Source of the DNA: Corallococcus sp. EGB
Lineage (GTDB): Bacteria > Myxococcota > Myxococcia > Myxococcales > Myxococcaceae
Reading direction: 5' to 3'
Length of the DNA stretch: 64,000 bases
Assembly: GCF_019968905.1 (NCBI RefSeq)
Contig: NZ_CP079946.1
Coordinates: 3,782,001 to 3,846,000, forward strand
Each line of letters begins with the position of its first letter. Within the stretch, counting starts at the first letter, position 1. Position numbers and translations under genes: made by a program. Under the pieces are notes generated by a model. That model was not told where the DNA came from. It was given only the letters and a program-made list of their open reading frames with translations, and did no database searches. Positions 17,465 to 26,509 of this stretch are shown here, piece by piece.

Positions 17465-18445
17465 ATGCCCCGTCCCTCGAAGCCGGCCCGGCGGCGTGGA
17501 CCCGCGCCGGAGGTTCCCGCGTCCGCCAGCGCCGACCGGCTGGAGTTGATGCAGACGTTCATCCGCATCGTGGACGCGGGGAGCCTGTCCTCCGCCGCTG
17601 CGCAGCTGGGCACCACGCAGCCGACGGTGAGCCGCCGGCTCCAGGCGCTGGAGCGCTCGCTGGGGCTGCGGCTGCTCCAGCGCTCCACCCACGCGATGAA
17701 GCTCACCGAGGATGGGGCCCGCTGCTACGAACGGGCGAAGGAGCTGCTGGCCAGCTGGGACATGTTCGAGGCGGACCTGCGCGGCGCGAGCGATGAGCCG
17801 GAGGGCACGCTGCGCGTCGTGGTGCCCCATGCGTTCGGGCAGGAGCTGCTGGTGGAGCCGCTGAAGGAATACCTGGGCCGCCACGCGCGGGTCTCCGTCG
17901 AATGGCTGCTGCACGACCGGGCCGTGGACTTCATCGCCGACGGCATCGACTGCGCCATCCACGTCGGCGAGGTGCAGGACCCCAGCGTGGTGGCGATCCG
18001 CGTGGCCGAGGTGCCGCGCATCGTGGTGGCGGCGCCCTCGGTGCTTGCCGGCGGCCCCCTGCCTGCGCATCCCGACGCGCTGGCGAGGCTGCCCTGGCTG
18101 TCGCTGCGCACGTTCTATCGCAACGAACTCACGCTGACCCACGTGAGCACGGGCGAGGTCCAACCCATCGTCTTCCAGCCGCGCGTGAGCACGGACAGCC
18201 TCTACGCGCTGCGCAGCGCCGCGGTGAAGGGGCTCGGGGTCTGCGTGGGTTCGTCCTGGGTGCTCCGGGAGGACCTCCAGCGTGGCCGGCTGCTGCACCT
18301 GGTGCCGCAATGGCAGGCGGCGCCCCTGCCCATGTCTCTGATCTACCCCGCCGCGCGCTTCCATCCCGCGAGGTTGCGCCGGTTCGTGGAGCTGATGCGG
18401 GAGCGGATCCCCGCGGCCCTGGCGGTGGCCACGCGCCGGGGATGA
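17465..18445 (+). CDS. LysR-family transcriptional regulator
   Basis: A 326-residue regulator starting at 17465. After a basic 25-residue extension comes the winged helix-turn-helix (LELMQTFIRIVDAGSLSSAA, then TTQPTVSRRLQALE), followed by the LysR substrate-binding domain (GTLRVVVPHAFGQ onward). The DNA-binding half has the AAQLGTTQPTVSRR form of the CrgA-like subgroup. A dyad operator and the divergent MFS gene make a simple efflux-control module. The inducer is unknown. Confidence 0.88.
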   Translation: MPRPSKPARRRGPAPEVPASASADRLELMQTFIRIVDAGSLSSAAAQLGTTQPTVSRRLQALERSLGLRLLQRSTHAMKLTEDGARCYERAKELLASWDMFEADLRGASDEPEGTLRVVVPHAFGQELLVEPLKEYLGRHARVSVEWLLHDRAVDFIADGIDCAIHVGEVQDPSVVAIRVAEVPRIVVAAPSVLAGGPLPAHPDALARLPWLSLRTFYRNELTLTHVSTGEVQPIVFQPRVSTDSLYALRSAAVKGLGVCVGSSWVLREDLQRGRLLHLVPQWQAAPLPMSLIYPAARFHPARLRRFVELMRERIPAALAVATRRG

Positions 18446-18463
18446 ACCCCGGGGCCCACGGCG

Positions 18464-18973
18464 TCAGGACTCACGGCACAGCCGGTCCACCTGCTTCAGC
18501 AGTGTCGGCATGCGCGAAGAGCCATGCATCCGCCGGATGTGCTCCGCGGCGGTCGCGGTCTCCATGCCGATGGCGGTGACGAGCAGGGGACGCAGGCTCT
18601 CCCCGCGCACGATGGGCAGGGCCGGGCCGGTGGTGACATAGGGCGTCTTGGCCACGCCGATGACGGGCACCGCACGGCAGAGCGCCTCGTACAGGTGGGC
18701 GCCGAGGCCCGGCACGCCGTCTCCAAGCCAGACGTAGCCATCCACGACGATGGCCTCCAGCGGCTCCTGCACTCCGGCCAGCACCCGCAGCAGGTGCGGC
18801 AGCTCGCGGCGGTAGAACTGGCCGGGCTCGTAGGGGGCCGCGATGGGGCCCCGGTCCACCATGTGCCCGGCCTCCCTGGCGTCCGTCCAGTCGCGGAAGA
18901 GGACGCACGCGGCCACGGTGACGTCCGGGCGGTAGTCCACGTCCACGCAGGCAAGCATCCGGTCCTCCTCCAT
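18464..18973 (-). CDS. Endonuclease V-like protein (short form)
   Basis: Residues follow endonuclease V, which cleaves DNA near deoxyinosine: Asp11 in CVDVDY, the YEPGQFYRRE segment with Glu57, VVDGY with Asp78, and IGVAK with Lys109. These correspond to the three acidic metal ligands and the conserved Lys. At 169 residues it is shorter than the usual 220 because the N-terminal helix region is missing. The conserved His of the TGH motif near the C-terminus seems replaced (TAIGME). Activity is therefore uncertain, although the frame is intact and codon use is normal. Confidence 0.72.
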   Translation of the reverse strand: MEEDRMLACVDVDYRPDVTVAACVLFRDWTDAREAGHMVDRGPIAAPYEPGQFYRRELPHLLRVLAGVQEPLEAIVVDGYVWLGDGVPGLGAHLYEALCRAVPVIGVAKTPYVTTGPALPIVRGESLRPLLVTAIGMETATAAEHIRRMHGSSRMPTLLKQVDRLCRES

Positions 18974-19033
18974 GCTTCAGGCTTTGGGTGTTTTACCGTG
19001 AATACCAGCTTCCTTGCCGGAGGGGTCCATAGG

Positions 19034-19536
19034 ATGACGCGCACGACGTGGAAGCGAGCGGTGGTGTTTCAGGCGGCGTGGCTGCTGGGGGGCGCGGGCA
19101 CGGCTGGGGCGGTGACTCCCACGAACGTGACGAAGGTGGCGCGGGTGACACCTGGGCGCAGCTGGATGACGTGAGCCTCACCTGGGGCGCGAACCTGGTG
19201 GCGCAGGGCGGCTTCGAACAGCAGCCGTCCTCGACGGCCACCTCGCCCTGGTACGTGCAGGGCAACGGCGGGGTGGACCGGGGGCTGGGCTTCGCGCGCA
19301 CGGGCGCAAACAATGGCTTCGTGCGCAACAACACCGGCTGGAACGCGCTCAAGCAGGAGGTCGCGGTGACGCCGAACACCGTCTACACGCTGACCGGCTG
19401 GGTGAAGACGTCCTCCATCCAGCCCGTCACGTTCAACTCCGGCGCCAACCACAGCGTGGAGGTGTACGCGGGAACCTGGGCGAACACGGGCGACACCTGG
19501 CTGCAGGTGGACGACGTGGCGGTGGTGCGCAACTGA
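19034..19536 (+). pseudogene. Broken secreted carbohydrate-binding protein
   Basis: From ATG 19034 one frame gives a convincing signal peptide (MTRTTWKRAVVFQAAWLLGG and ...AGA) but stops at about 19174. A second frame, open from 19048 to 19536, picks up with GDTWAQLDDVSLTWGANLV and continues GGFEQQ ... GWNALKQEVAVTPNTVYTLT ... GDTWLQVDDVAVV, a CBM4/9-like jelly-roll module. GDTWxQxDDV occurs at both ends, as expected where one module ends and a second follows. I infer that most of the first module was deleted, with a frameshift near 19130-19150. A sequencing error is the alternative for the frameshift, but not for the missing module. Confidence 0.6.
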
Positions 19537-19542
19537 AGGGAC

Positions 19543-19570
19543 GCGCGGCCTGGAGCCGTCCGGGCCGCGC
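19543..19570. terminator. Bidirectional terminator
   Basis: GCGCGGCC (19543-19550) and GGCCGCGC (19563-19570) form a perfect 8-bp stem with a 12-base loop between converging coding regions ending at 19536 and 19594. Confidence 0.65.
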
Positions 19571-19593
19571 GCCGTGTCTGTTGGGAGCGGCGC

Positions 19594-19869
19594 TCAGCCC
19601 TCGGCGGTCTGGGGCTGTTCTCCGTCCGGGTGGCCCTCGCGACACACCTGGGTGGCTTCCTCCGGGGCCTTCTCGGTGTTCACCCCGAGGGTCTCGATGC
19701 AGCGGGGGACCGCCTCACGGCAGGTCGTGTCCACGCCGTTGATGCTGCAGGCCTCCTCGCAGGGGGGGATCCTCTTCGCGCAGACGGTGCTGCACGGGGG
19801 CGCCAAGGCAAAGGCCGGGGCGGAGGTGAGCAGCAGGAGGGCAGCGGCGAACGGGGCTGGGATGCGCAT
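19594..19869 (-). CDS. Small secreted protein with CX3C motifs
   Basis: A 91-residue protein with a clear signal peptide (MRIPAPFAAALLLLTSAPAF, cleavage near residue 22-24). The mature part has CSTVC and CEEAC (two CX3C pairs), then three more Cys in CREAVPRC and QVCREG, spaced on predicted helices like a helical hairpin stabilised by disulfides. A GGAG site precedes the ATG. The acidic C-terminal tail is probably disordered. No family recognised and no operon partner. Confidence 0.65.
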   Translation of the reverse strand: MRIPAPFAAALLLLTSAPAFALAPPCSTVCAKRIPPCEEACSINGVDTTCREAVPRCIETLGVNTEKAPEEATQVCREGHPDGEQPQTAEG

Positions 19870-20058
19870 GCGGAGCTCCAGGATGAAGGAGAGTGCGAAT
19901 GCTGGCCTGGAGCCCGCGGCGCGGGGAATCGTGGCTACCCGCTAGTGGACGCGAAATGGGATGAGTCCTCAGCGGTTGCTCGCCCGCGATGCTGGATTCC
20001 CCTGAGCAGGAACTCTGGGTTTGAAGGTCCGGTTTATTCAAGTTTGTCTCGAATCGGA

Positions 20059-20088
20059 TTGACATCCAGATTCTGGCGCTCGCAATGT
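20059..20088 (+). promoter_or_regulatory. Sigma-70-type promoter candidate
   Basis: TTGACA (20059-20064) matches the -35 consensus exactly; CAATGT at 20083-20088 is a weak -10 at 18-base spacing. The 253-bp region 19870-20122 is less GC-rich than the surroundings and leads to the GH18-like gene starting at 20123. Confidence 0.4.
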
Positions 20089-20122
20089 TCCCCGCCTCGC
20101 GCTCACGACAGGGGAACACGCC

Positions 20123-21694
20123 ATGCCGAAGTCGAAGTCACTCGCGTCCTGCCTTGCCCTCGTATTGTCTACGTTCGCGCCCGTGGCGCTGGCGGATTCA
20201 GCCATCTACGGCGGCGGGCCGTTCTATTCGGGCGGCACCGCGGTGATGAATGACCTGCGGGGTTCGGGCTTCACCACCGTCATGCTCTGGAGCTTCCACA
20301 TCGAGGACAACGGGGACCTCGTCTACAACGACATTCCCGTGGTCCGGAATGGCGCCTATATCGGCGACGCGAACTGGCCGGCACGGCTGGCCACGCTGAA
20401 GACGGCGCCGACTTCGGTCAATCGCATTGAAGTGTCCATTGGCGCGTGGAGCGTTCCCGATTTCGAGCGCATGGCCCGGCTGGTCAACGGCACCGCCACG
20501 GGCTGCGGCAGCACGCTCGTCTGCGGCACTGGCAGCAGCAGCATCCTGTACCGCAACTTCCAGGCGCTGAAAGCCGCCACCGGCGCCGACGCGGTCAACT
20601 TCGACGACGAGAGCGCCTACGACCTCGCCCCGACCACCCAGTTCGGACAGATGCTCGTGGGCCTGGGCTACAAGATCACCTTCGCTCCCTACACCCAGCA
20701 GGCCTTCTGGCGCAGCCTCAAGGACAACCTCGGGAGCGCGGTCGACCGCATCTACCTGCAAGTGTACGACGGCGGCGCCGGCAACAACCCGGCGACCTGG
20801 AACACCGCCATGGGCATGACCGTGAACCCGGGCCTGTGGTCGCGCCACGGCTCCGGCTGCGCCAGCGGAGACAGTCCCGCCACGGTGCAGAGCAAGATGA
20901 CCAACTGGAAGAGCACCGCCGGCATCCATGGCGGCTTCATGTGGCTGTACGACGACATCCAGGCGTGCTCGGCGCAGGGCACGAGCGCGCAGTACGCGGC
21001 GGCCATCAACACCGCCGTCAGCGGCAACACCCCTCCGGTGGCCAACTTCGGCGTCACCGTGAGCGGCCTGACCGCGACCTTCAGCGACGCCTCCACCGAC
21101 AGTGACGGCACCATCACCTCGCGCAACTGGAACTTCGGTGATGGCAGCGGTTCCACCACCACCAATCCCAGCCGCGTCTACGCCAGCGCCGGCAACTACA
21201 ACGTCAGCCTGACGGTGACGGACAACGGTGGCGCCAGCAACACCAAGACCCAGACTGTCTCCGTCGGCGCCGGCTACGCGAACCTGGCGCTCAACAAGCC
21301 GGCGACCGGCTCCACCTCGTGTAACAGCACCGAGACGCCCGCCAAGGCCGTCAACGGGAGCGTCTCCGGCGGCACCACCGACAAGTTCTGCTCGCTGGTC
21401 TCGGGCGCCTGGCTCCAGGTGGACCTTGGCTCGCTGCAGACGGTCAGCAGCTTCACGGTCCAGCACGCGGGCGCGGGCGGCGAATCCGCCTCCTGGAACA
21501 CCCGGGCCTTCACCCTCCAGACCTCCTCCAATGGCACGAGCTGGAACACCCCGGTGACGGTGACCAACAACACCGCCAACACCTCCACCCACGCCATCAG
21601 CCCCACCTCCGCGCGCTACGTCCGGCTCAACGTCACCACCCCCAGCCAGAACGGCGACCCGGCGACGCGAATCTACGAACTCGAGGTGCGTTGA
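20123..21694 (+). CDS. Secreted GH18-like glycosidase with PKD and CBM32 domains
   Basis: A 523-residue exported protein: signal peptide to about residue 25 (VALA|DS), a TIM-barrel-like catalytic region (about 26-295), a PKD domain (about 300-380; WNFGDGSGS is the hallmark) and a C-terminal F5/8-type C / CBM32 sugar-binding domain (about 385-523; NLALNKPATGS, WLQVDLGS, ARYVRLNV). The GADAVNFDDE stretch (Asp156, Asn159, Asp161, Glu163) reads as a GH18 DxxDxDxE motif with one Asp changed to Asn, retaining the catalytic Glu. Likely an extracellular chitinase-type or related hydrolase. Confidence 0.75.
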   Translation: MPKSKSLASCLALVLSTFAPVALADSAIYGGGPFYSGGTAVMNDLRGSGFTTVMLWSFHIEDNGDLVYNDIPVVRNGAYIGDANWPARLATLKTAPTSVNRIEVSIGAWSVPDFERMARLVNGTATGCGSTLVCGTGSSSILYRNFQALKAATGADAVNFDDESAYDLAPTTQFGQMLVGLGYKITFAPYTQQAFWRSLKDNLGSAVDRIYLQVYDGGAGNNPATWNTAMGMTVNPGLWSRHGSGCASGDSPATVQSKMTNWKSTAGIHGGFMWLYDDIQACSAQGTSAQYAAAINTAVSGNTPPVANFGVTVSGLTATFSDASTDSDGTITSRNWNFGDGSGSTTTNPSRVYASAGNYNVSLTVTDNGGASNTKTQTVSVGAGYANLALNKPATGSTSCNSTETPAKAVNGSVSGGTTDKFCSLVSGAWLQVDLGSLQTVSSFTVQHAGAGGESASWNTRAFTLQTSSNGTSWNTPVTVTNNTANTSTHAISPTSARYVRLNVTTPSQNGDPATRIYELEVR

Positions 21695-21786
21695 CCCTTC
21701 CACGCGTCGGGGTGGGGGGGAGATTCGACAACGAGTAAAAACTGCTAGATACGACTTCCTTGCCTTCTTCCCCTGGAGGTCCATCG

Positions 21787-23232
21787 ATGCAGAACCCCTC
21801 GTTGTGGTCCGCTGTCGTCCTCGCCGGAGCGCTCTCCGCGCTCACGGCGGGGTGTGGTGAGGAGCGCCCTGACAGTCCCTCCGTGGACGAGGCCCCGGTG
21901 GGCATGTCCAGCGGGGCGCTCGCGTGCAGTACGCGCATCACCTACGGTGACCGGTGGATCCACCCCGGGCACCCGGATCAGTTCGACATTGCGAGCGGCC
22001 TGGTGACCTGGGACGGCAGTTGCGTCAACGAAGGTTCCAACTCCTACGCCGTGCTGTCGAACGGCTGGAAGCCCTACTTCACCGGGAACAACGCCTGCGT
22101 GATGGCGCTCGACACGGACTGTTCCGGCGCCACGACCTGCGCAACGCGGTTGACCTACAGCGCGGCGTGGTTGCATCCCTCGGGACACACGGCCCAGTAC
22201 GACGACGTGGGCGGCCGGGTGACGTGGGACCGGGGCTGCACGAACGCGTCCCCCAATTCGTACGCGGTGCTGTCCAACGAATGGTCGCCGTACTTCAGCG
22301 GCGCCAACGCGTGCGGCATCTCGCTGCGCTACACAGGCTGTGGCGGGCTCTACCAGAACCCCGTGGTACCGGTGGACTGCGCGGACCCGGGCGTCATCCA
22401 CGACGGCACTCAGTACGTCGCGGCTTGCACGTCGGGTGGCGCGGCCAACGCGTTCCCGCTGCGCACGTCGAAGGACCTGGTCACCTGGACCGCCGCGGGA
22501 AGCATCTTCCCCTCCGCGCGCCGTCCCACGTGGGCGACGGGCGACTTCTGGGCGCCGGAGATCCACAAGGTGGGCAGTCGCTACATCGCGTACTTCACCG
22601 CGCGCCATCAGGACGGAAAGCTGTCCATCGGCGCGGCGACGGCCACCAGCGCGCTCGGGCCCTTCACCGACCTGGGGCAGCCCCTGGTGCATGACGCGGG
22701 CATGGGGATGATCGACGCCACGTTCTTCTACGACACCGCGGGCGTGCCGTACCTGGTGTGGAAGGCGGATGGGAACGCGGTGGGCCAGCCCACGCCCATC
22801 TATGGCCAGCAGCTTGCGGCGGACGGGCTGTCACTCACCGGCACGCGCCGTACGCTCATGAGCAACACGCTGGCCTGGGAGGGCGGCGTCGTGGAGGCGC
22901 CGTGGGTCGTCGCGCGGGGCGGCTACTACTACCTCTTCTACAGTGGCAACTCGTACGCCAACAGCACCTACGCCGTGGGCGTGGCCCGCGCCACGAGTCC
23001 GCTGGGGCCCTACACGAAGCTGGGCAATCCCATCCTCAAGACGGGCGGTGGCTGGGTGGGGCCCGGCCACAACTCCGTGGTCACCGGCCCGGGCGGGGAC
23101 ACGGTGATGGTCTATCACGCGTGGAACAGCGCCCACACGGCGCGGGTGATGCTCGTGGATGCCATCACCTGGCCCAACGGTTGGCCCGCGGTTCCGGAGG
23201 CTCCGTCCTCCGGTTCACGCCCCATGCCGTAG
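21787..23232 (+). CDS. GH43-type glycosidase lipoprotein with duplicated N-terminal modules
   Basis: The start at 21787 has a GGAGG site and yields a lipobox LTAGC (Cys23). Two copies of a roughly 60-residue module follow (CSTRITYGDRW... and CATRLTYSAAW..., each with an NSYAVLSN segment), probably sugar binding. The C-terminal five-blade propeller has the GH43 triad: Asp200 in ADPGVIHDG, Asp310 in MIDATFFYD and Glu370 in VVEAPWV. GH43 enzymes act on arabinan, xylan or galactan side chains. With the neighbouring GH18-like gene it suggests polysaccharide degradation outside the cell. Confidence 0.85.
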   Translation: MQNPSLWSAVVLAGALSALTAGCGEERPDSPSVDEAPVGMSSGALACSTRITYGDRWIHPGHPDQFDIASGLVTWDGSCVNEGSNSYAVLSNGWKPYFTGNNACVMALDTDCSGATTCATRLTYSAAWLHPSGHTAQYDDVGGRVTWDRGCTNASPNSYAVLSNEWSPYFSGANACGISLRYTGCGGLYQNPVVPVDCADPGVIHDGTQYVAACTSGGAANAFPLRTSKDLVTWTAAGSIFPSARRPTWATGDFWAPEIHKVGSRYIAYFTARHQDGKLSIGAATATSALGPFTDLGQPLVHDAGMGMIDATFFYDTAGVPYLVWKADGNAVGQPTPIYGQQLAADGLSLTGTRRTLMSNTLAWEGGVVEAPWVVARGGYYYLFYSGNSYANSTYAVGVARATSPLGPYTKLGNPILKTGGGWVGPGHNSVVTGPGGDTVMVYHAWNSAHTARVMLVDAITWPNGWPAVPEAPSSGSRPMP

Positions 23233-23262
23233 CAGACCTTTCAAACGGGGCGTCGCGTGGGA

Positions 23263-23490
23263 TCATCCGCGATCGCCCCGCTGCTGCAAATAGAGCGCGC
23301 TATGACGGGACGGCAGCCTTTCTTTTTCATCGTCTGCGCTGTCCGGCACCGTGGGAGCCCTGCTGCCGAGCAGGGCTCCGAGCCACTCATGTGCCAGCGG
23401 TCCCAAGGCCTTGAAGCGCTCTCCTTCGAGCACGAGCACGGCGACTCCTTGCCCAGCGGGAGTCGCGCTGGTTGGCGCATCACCGGTCTC
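23263..23490 (-). pseudogene. Possible 3' remnant of an unidentified gene
   Basis: In the 350-bp space between the GH43 and TetR genes, one minus-strand frame (stop 23263-23265) encodes a protein-like stretch, GVAVLVLEGERFKALGPLA followed by HEWLGALLG, with G/C-ending codons. No start codon with a ribosome-binding site is visible upstream. It may be the C-terminal end of a gene whose 5' part is lost. Nothing else is visible in this stretch. Confidence 0.25.
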
Positions 23491-23580
23491 CGTGTCATGG
23501 GGGGACGTGACAGGTCATCGGCGTAGCGCCGAAGGGCGGCCTGAAGGTCTGAGTCTCTTCCTGCTACTGAGCAGAGAGTG

Positions 23581-24306
23581 TCAGCCAGCGTCCGTGATGC
23601 GCGCGAGCAATTCGCTCAAGAGCGCGCGTTCGCCCTTCGTCAGGACCTTCAGGGAGTCCAGCGAGGCACGCAATGTCGAGGCCGCCGCTCGTGCATCCGT
23701 GTTCGCGGAGGGCGCTGCGTCATTCGTGATGGCGTCCATGACCGCCTCCCGCGCGGCGACGGACAGGCCCGGGTCGCGCTGTCCTTCGGGCTGGCGCAGG
23801 AGCGTGAGCATGGACCCGTTCGCCATTGACGCAATGAGTCCGAGCGCCCGTTCCTCGCTGACCCGCAGCCGACCCGCGAGCGCGATGTTCCGGACGCGGC
23901 GCCGCAGGAGTTCGTTCCCGTCGCTGACCACGGGCGTCGTCTGGCCGCCTGGCGTCAGGTCGCTGCACATGAGCGCGACCAGCCCCGGATGACTGAGGCC
24001 GAACGCGACGTGGGTGTCCCAGCCGATCCGCAGCTCCTGAAGCGGGTCGGGGTGCGGCTTCCGGGCGGACTTCTTCGCCACGTAGCTCGCCATCTCGTGC
24101 TCCACGACGGCGGAGAGCAGGCCTCGCTTGTCGCCGAAGAGCCGGTAGATGGTCGGCGCCTGCACGCCAGCGGCAGCGGCCACGGCGCGCGTGGTCGCGG
24201 CGTCGGGCCCACCTGAAGCGATGAGCTCCGCGGCGGCCGCGATGATGCGCGCACGCGTGTCGGGTCCGTCGGCCTCTTCCCGGGGGGACTTCTCACGGTC
24301 CTGCAT
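23581..24306 (-). CDS. TetR-family transcriptional repressor
   Basis: A 241-residue regulator with the TetR N-terminal helix-turn-helix (about residues 17-63: [20 protein letters not shown], then [19 protein letters not shown]) and a helical ligand-binding C-terminal domain. It is divergent from an NmrA-type oxidoreductase gene; the 120-bp gap is packed with GATAA/TTATC half-sites, so it very probably represses both itself and that gene. Confidence 0.88.
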   Translation of the reverse strand: MQDREKSPREEADGPDTRARIIAAAAELIASGGPDAATTRAVAAAAGVQAPTIYRLFGDKRGLLSAVVEHEMASYVAKKSARKPHPDPLQELRIGWDTHVAFGLSHPGLVALMCSDLTPGGQTTPVVSDGNELLRRRVRNIALAGRLRVSEERALGLIASMANGSMLTLLRQPEGQRDPGLSVAAREAVMDAITNDAAPSANTDARAAASTLRASLDSLKVLTKGERALLSELLARITDAG

Positions 24307-24339
24307 GGGCCCGGCTTATCACGCGGCTTCAGTATCGAC

Positions 24340-24413
24340 GATAACGAACAGTTGATAACGGCGATTGGGGTTGCTACGTTATCGGCGATATTATCAGCGC
24401 GTTTCCGCTGATA
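24340..24413. promoter_or_regulatory. Cluster of TetR operator-like half-sites
   Basis: GATAACG occurs at 24340-24346 and 24354-24360 and its complement CGTTATC at 24377-24383. Nearer the gene, TATCAGCG (24392-24399) and CGCTGATA (24406-24413) form a perfect dyad with a 6-base spacer, ending 15 bases before the ATG at 24429. The arrangement would let a TetR dimer block transcription of the oxidoreductase gene. Confidence 0.6.
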
Positions 24414-24428
24414 GCGAAGGAGCACCCA

Positions 24429-25292
24429 ATGATCGTCGTGACCGGAGCCACCGGGCAGCTTGGCCGTCTCATCGTGGAGAAGCTCATCGCCCGCGTCCCC
24501 GTGGACCAGGTCGCCGTCAGCGTTCGGGACGTCCAGAAGGCCCAGGACCTGGCGGCCCGTGGGGTTCGGGTGCGGGCAGGGGACTTCGCGGATCCGAGGA
24601 GCCTGCCGTACGCCTTCGAGGGCGCGTCCCAGGTCCTCATCGTGTCGTCGAACGTGGCAGCGCAGGGCGGTGACCCGCTGGTCCAGCATCGCGCCGCCAT
24701 CGACGCCGCGCGGTCCGCGGGCGCACGGCGCATCGTCTACACGAGCCACATGGGGGCGAGCCGCGCATCGATGTTTTCCCCCATGCTCGACCACGCGGCG
24801 ACGGAGCAGCTGCTGGCGGGCTCCGGTCTGGCGTGGACATCGCTTCGCAATGGCTTCTACGCCTCGGCCGCGTGGGCCCTGCTGGAGCAGGCCCTGAAGG
24901 CGGGGGTGTTCGAGGCGCCCGTGGACGGCAAGGTCTCCTGGACCACGCACGCCGATCTCGCGGAGGCGGCAGCGGTCATCCTGGCGAACGAAGGGCGGTT
25001 CGACGGGCCAACGCCGCCGCTCACGGCGTCGCAGGCACTGGACTTCGGCGACCTGTGCGACATCGCGTCGGGCCTGCTCGGACGTCCCATCCGCCGGAGC
25101 ATCGTGCCGGAGGCGGAGATGCGCGCGACGCTCGAGGCCTTCGGCGTGCCTGCCCCACGGGTCGGCATCGCGCTCGGCCTCTACCGTGCGGCGCACGCTG
25201 GCGAGTTCGCGGCCGTCGACCCCGCGCTGCGGCAGTTGCTCGGGCGCGAGCCCACGAGCATGCGCGAGCTGCTCGCGGACAAGCTCCGCTGA
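24429..25292 (+). CDS. NAD(P)H-binding NmrA/QorB-type oxidoreductase
   Basis: A 287-residue protein beginning with the Rossmann motif VVTGATGQLG (Gly-rich loop 5-11), then VSVRD at strand 2 and YTSHMG, as in atypical SDRs of the NmrA / NAD(P)H:quinone oxidoreductase (QorB) group. The Tyr-x3-Lys dyad of classical SDRs is absent. It is controlled by the divergent TetR gene, an arrangement common for quinone or electrophile detoxification. The GH-type start is supported by GAAGGAG just before the ATG. Confidence 0.82.
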   Translation: MIVVTGATGQLGRLIVEKLIARVPVDQVAVSVRDVQKAQDLAARGVRVRAGDFADPRSLPYAFEGASQVLIVSSNVAAQGGDPLVQHRAAIDAARSAGARRIVYTSHMGASRASMFSPMLDHAATEQLLAGSGLAWTSLRNGFYASAAWALLEQALKAGVFEAPVDGKVSWTTHADLAEAAAVILANEGRFDGPTPPLTASQALDFGDLCDIASGLLGRPIRRSIVPEAEMRATLEAFGVPAPRVGIALGLYRAAHAGEFAAVDPALRQLLGREPTSMRELLADKLR

Positions 25293-25448
25293 GCAGCCCT
25301 CGGGGCGCCTCGTACTCAACGTCGTACGAAGCCCGGCGCACATTCGATGCCCCTCTCCTGTCGCGGTCAGTAACCGGACCGGAAGAGCCCCCTACGCGTC
25401 GAGCATCCGTGCTGGCGCCAGACGCGGGTTTCCGGGACCATCCGGGCC

Positions 25449-26420
25449 ATGAATCGCATTCCTTCATCGTCCGACTTCGATCCCCAGCTGGCCGCGCTCC
25501 TGCCCGCGCTGGAGGGGTATGTGCCTCGCGGAATGACGCTGGCGCAGCTCGAGCATTTCCGCACGTTGAGCCGCGTCACCCGGCAGGACCTCATCGGAGA
25601 CGCGGAGGTCACCTGCGTCGACCACTGCATCCAGGGCCATCAGGGCGCGGAGATCGAAGTGTCGGTCATCGCCCGGAAGGACCACTCGGTTCCGGGGCCT
25701 GCCGTCTTCCACATCCACGGCGGCGGCATGGTGATGGGGACCCGCTTCGCCGGAGCGAAGGCGCTGGTGGATTGGGCGCTGCGCCACGACGCTGTGTGCG
25801 TGACCGTCGAGTACCGGCTGGCGCCCGAGCACCCCGCGCCCACGCTGGTGGAGGACTGCTACGCGGGGCTGGTGTGGATGGCGGCACGGGCCGCCGAGCT
25901 GCGGTTCGATCCGGACCAGCTCGTCATCTTCGGCGGCAGCGGTGGCGGTGGGCTCGCGGCGGGCACCACGCTGCTCGCCCGCGACCGGAAGGGCCCCCGG
26001 CTGCTGGGGCAGTTGCTGCAGTGCCCCATGCTGGACGACCGCAACGAGACGGAATCCGCCCAGCGCTATGACGGCGTCGGCATCTGGGACCGCACCAGCA
26101 ACCTGACCGCGTGGAGGGCGGTGCTGGGAGAGCGGTGTGGAGGCCCGGACGTGTCTCCGTATTCCGCGCCCGCGCGAGCGACGGACCTGCGAGGGCTCCC
26201 GCCGACCTTCATCGACGTGGGGGGCGCGGAGACGTTCCGGGACGAAGCCATCGCCTACGCTCGCGGAATCCTGGCCGCGGGCGGCGAGTGCGAGCTGCAC
26301 GTCTGGGGCGGCGCCTTCCACGGTTTCTATGACATCGCGCCCCAATCCGACCTGGCGCGTGCATGCATCGCGGCGCGCGACGGATGGCTCGGGCGGATGT
26401 TCGCCCGCCGTGCGAAGTAG
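25449..26420 (+). CDS. HSL-family alpha/beta hydrolase (esterase)
   Basis: A 323-residue hydrolase with the hormone-sensitive-lipase oxyanion motif HGGG (His90-Gly93), a nucleophile elbow GGSGGGG (Ser164) that departs from the usual GDSAGG, EYRLAPEHPAP, and a terminal GAFHGF with the catalytic His. The acid position lies in GGAETFRDE. Family members hydrolyse small acyl esters or acylated natural products. It may form a unit with the following acyltransferase, 89 bases downstream. Confidence 0.83.
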   Translation: MNRIPSSSDFDPQLAALLPALEGYVPRGMTLAQLEHFRTLSRVTRQDLIGDAEVTCVDHCIQGHQGAEIEVSVIARKDHSVPGPAVFHIHGGGMVMGTRFAGAKALVDWALRHDAVCVTVEYRLAPEHPAPTLVEDCYAGLVWMAARAAELRFDPDQLVIFGGSGGGGLAAGTTLLARDRKGPRLLGQLLQCPMLDDRNETESAQRYDGVGIWDRTSNLTAWRAVLGERCGGPDVSPYSAPARATDLRGLPPTFIDVGGAETFRDEAIAYARGILAAGGECELHVWGGAFHGFYDIAPQSDLARACIAARDGWLGRMFARRAK

Positions 26421-26509
26421 GTCTCGCGCTCGAACTCGGGCCTCCCGCGCCGAAAGAAGGAGTGAGGCAGGCGAGACGCCGGCCTCACTTCGCAGCCGGG
26501 AGAGAACCC

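Noticed and set aside
23257..23526. 89-codon plus-strand frame between GH43 and TetR genes
   Set aside because: No ribosome-binding site and mixed codon use; the minus-strand fragment in the same place is somewhat more protein-like.
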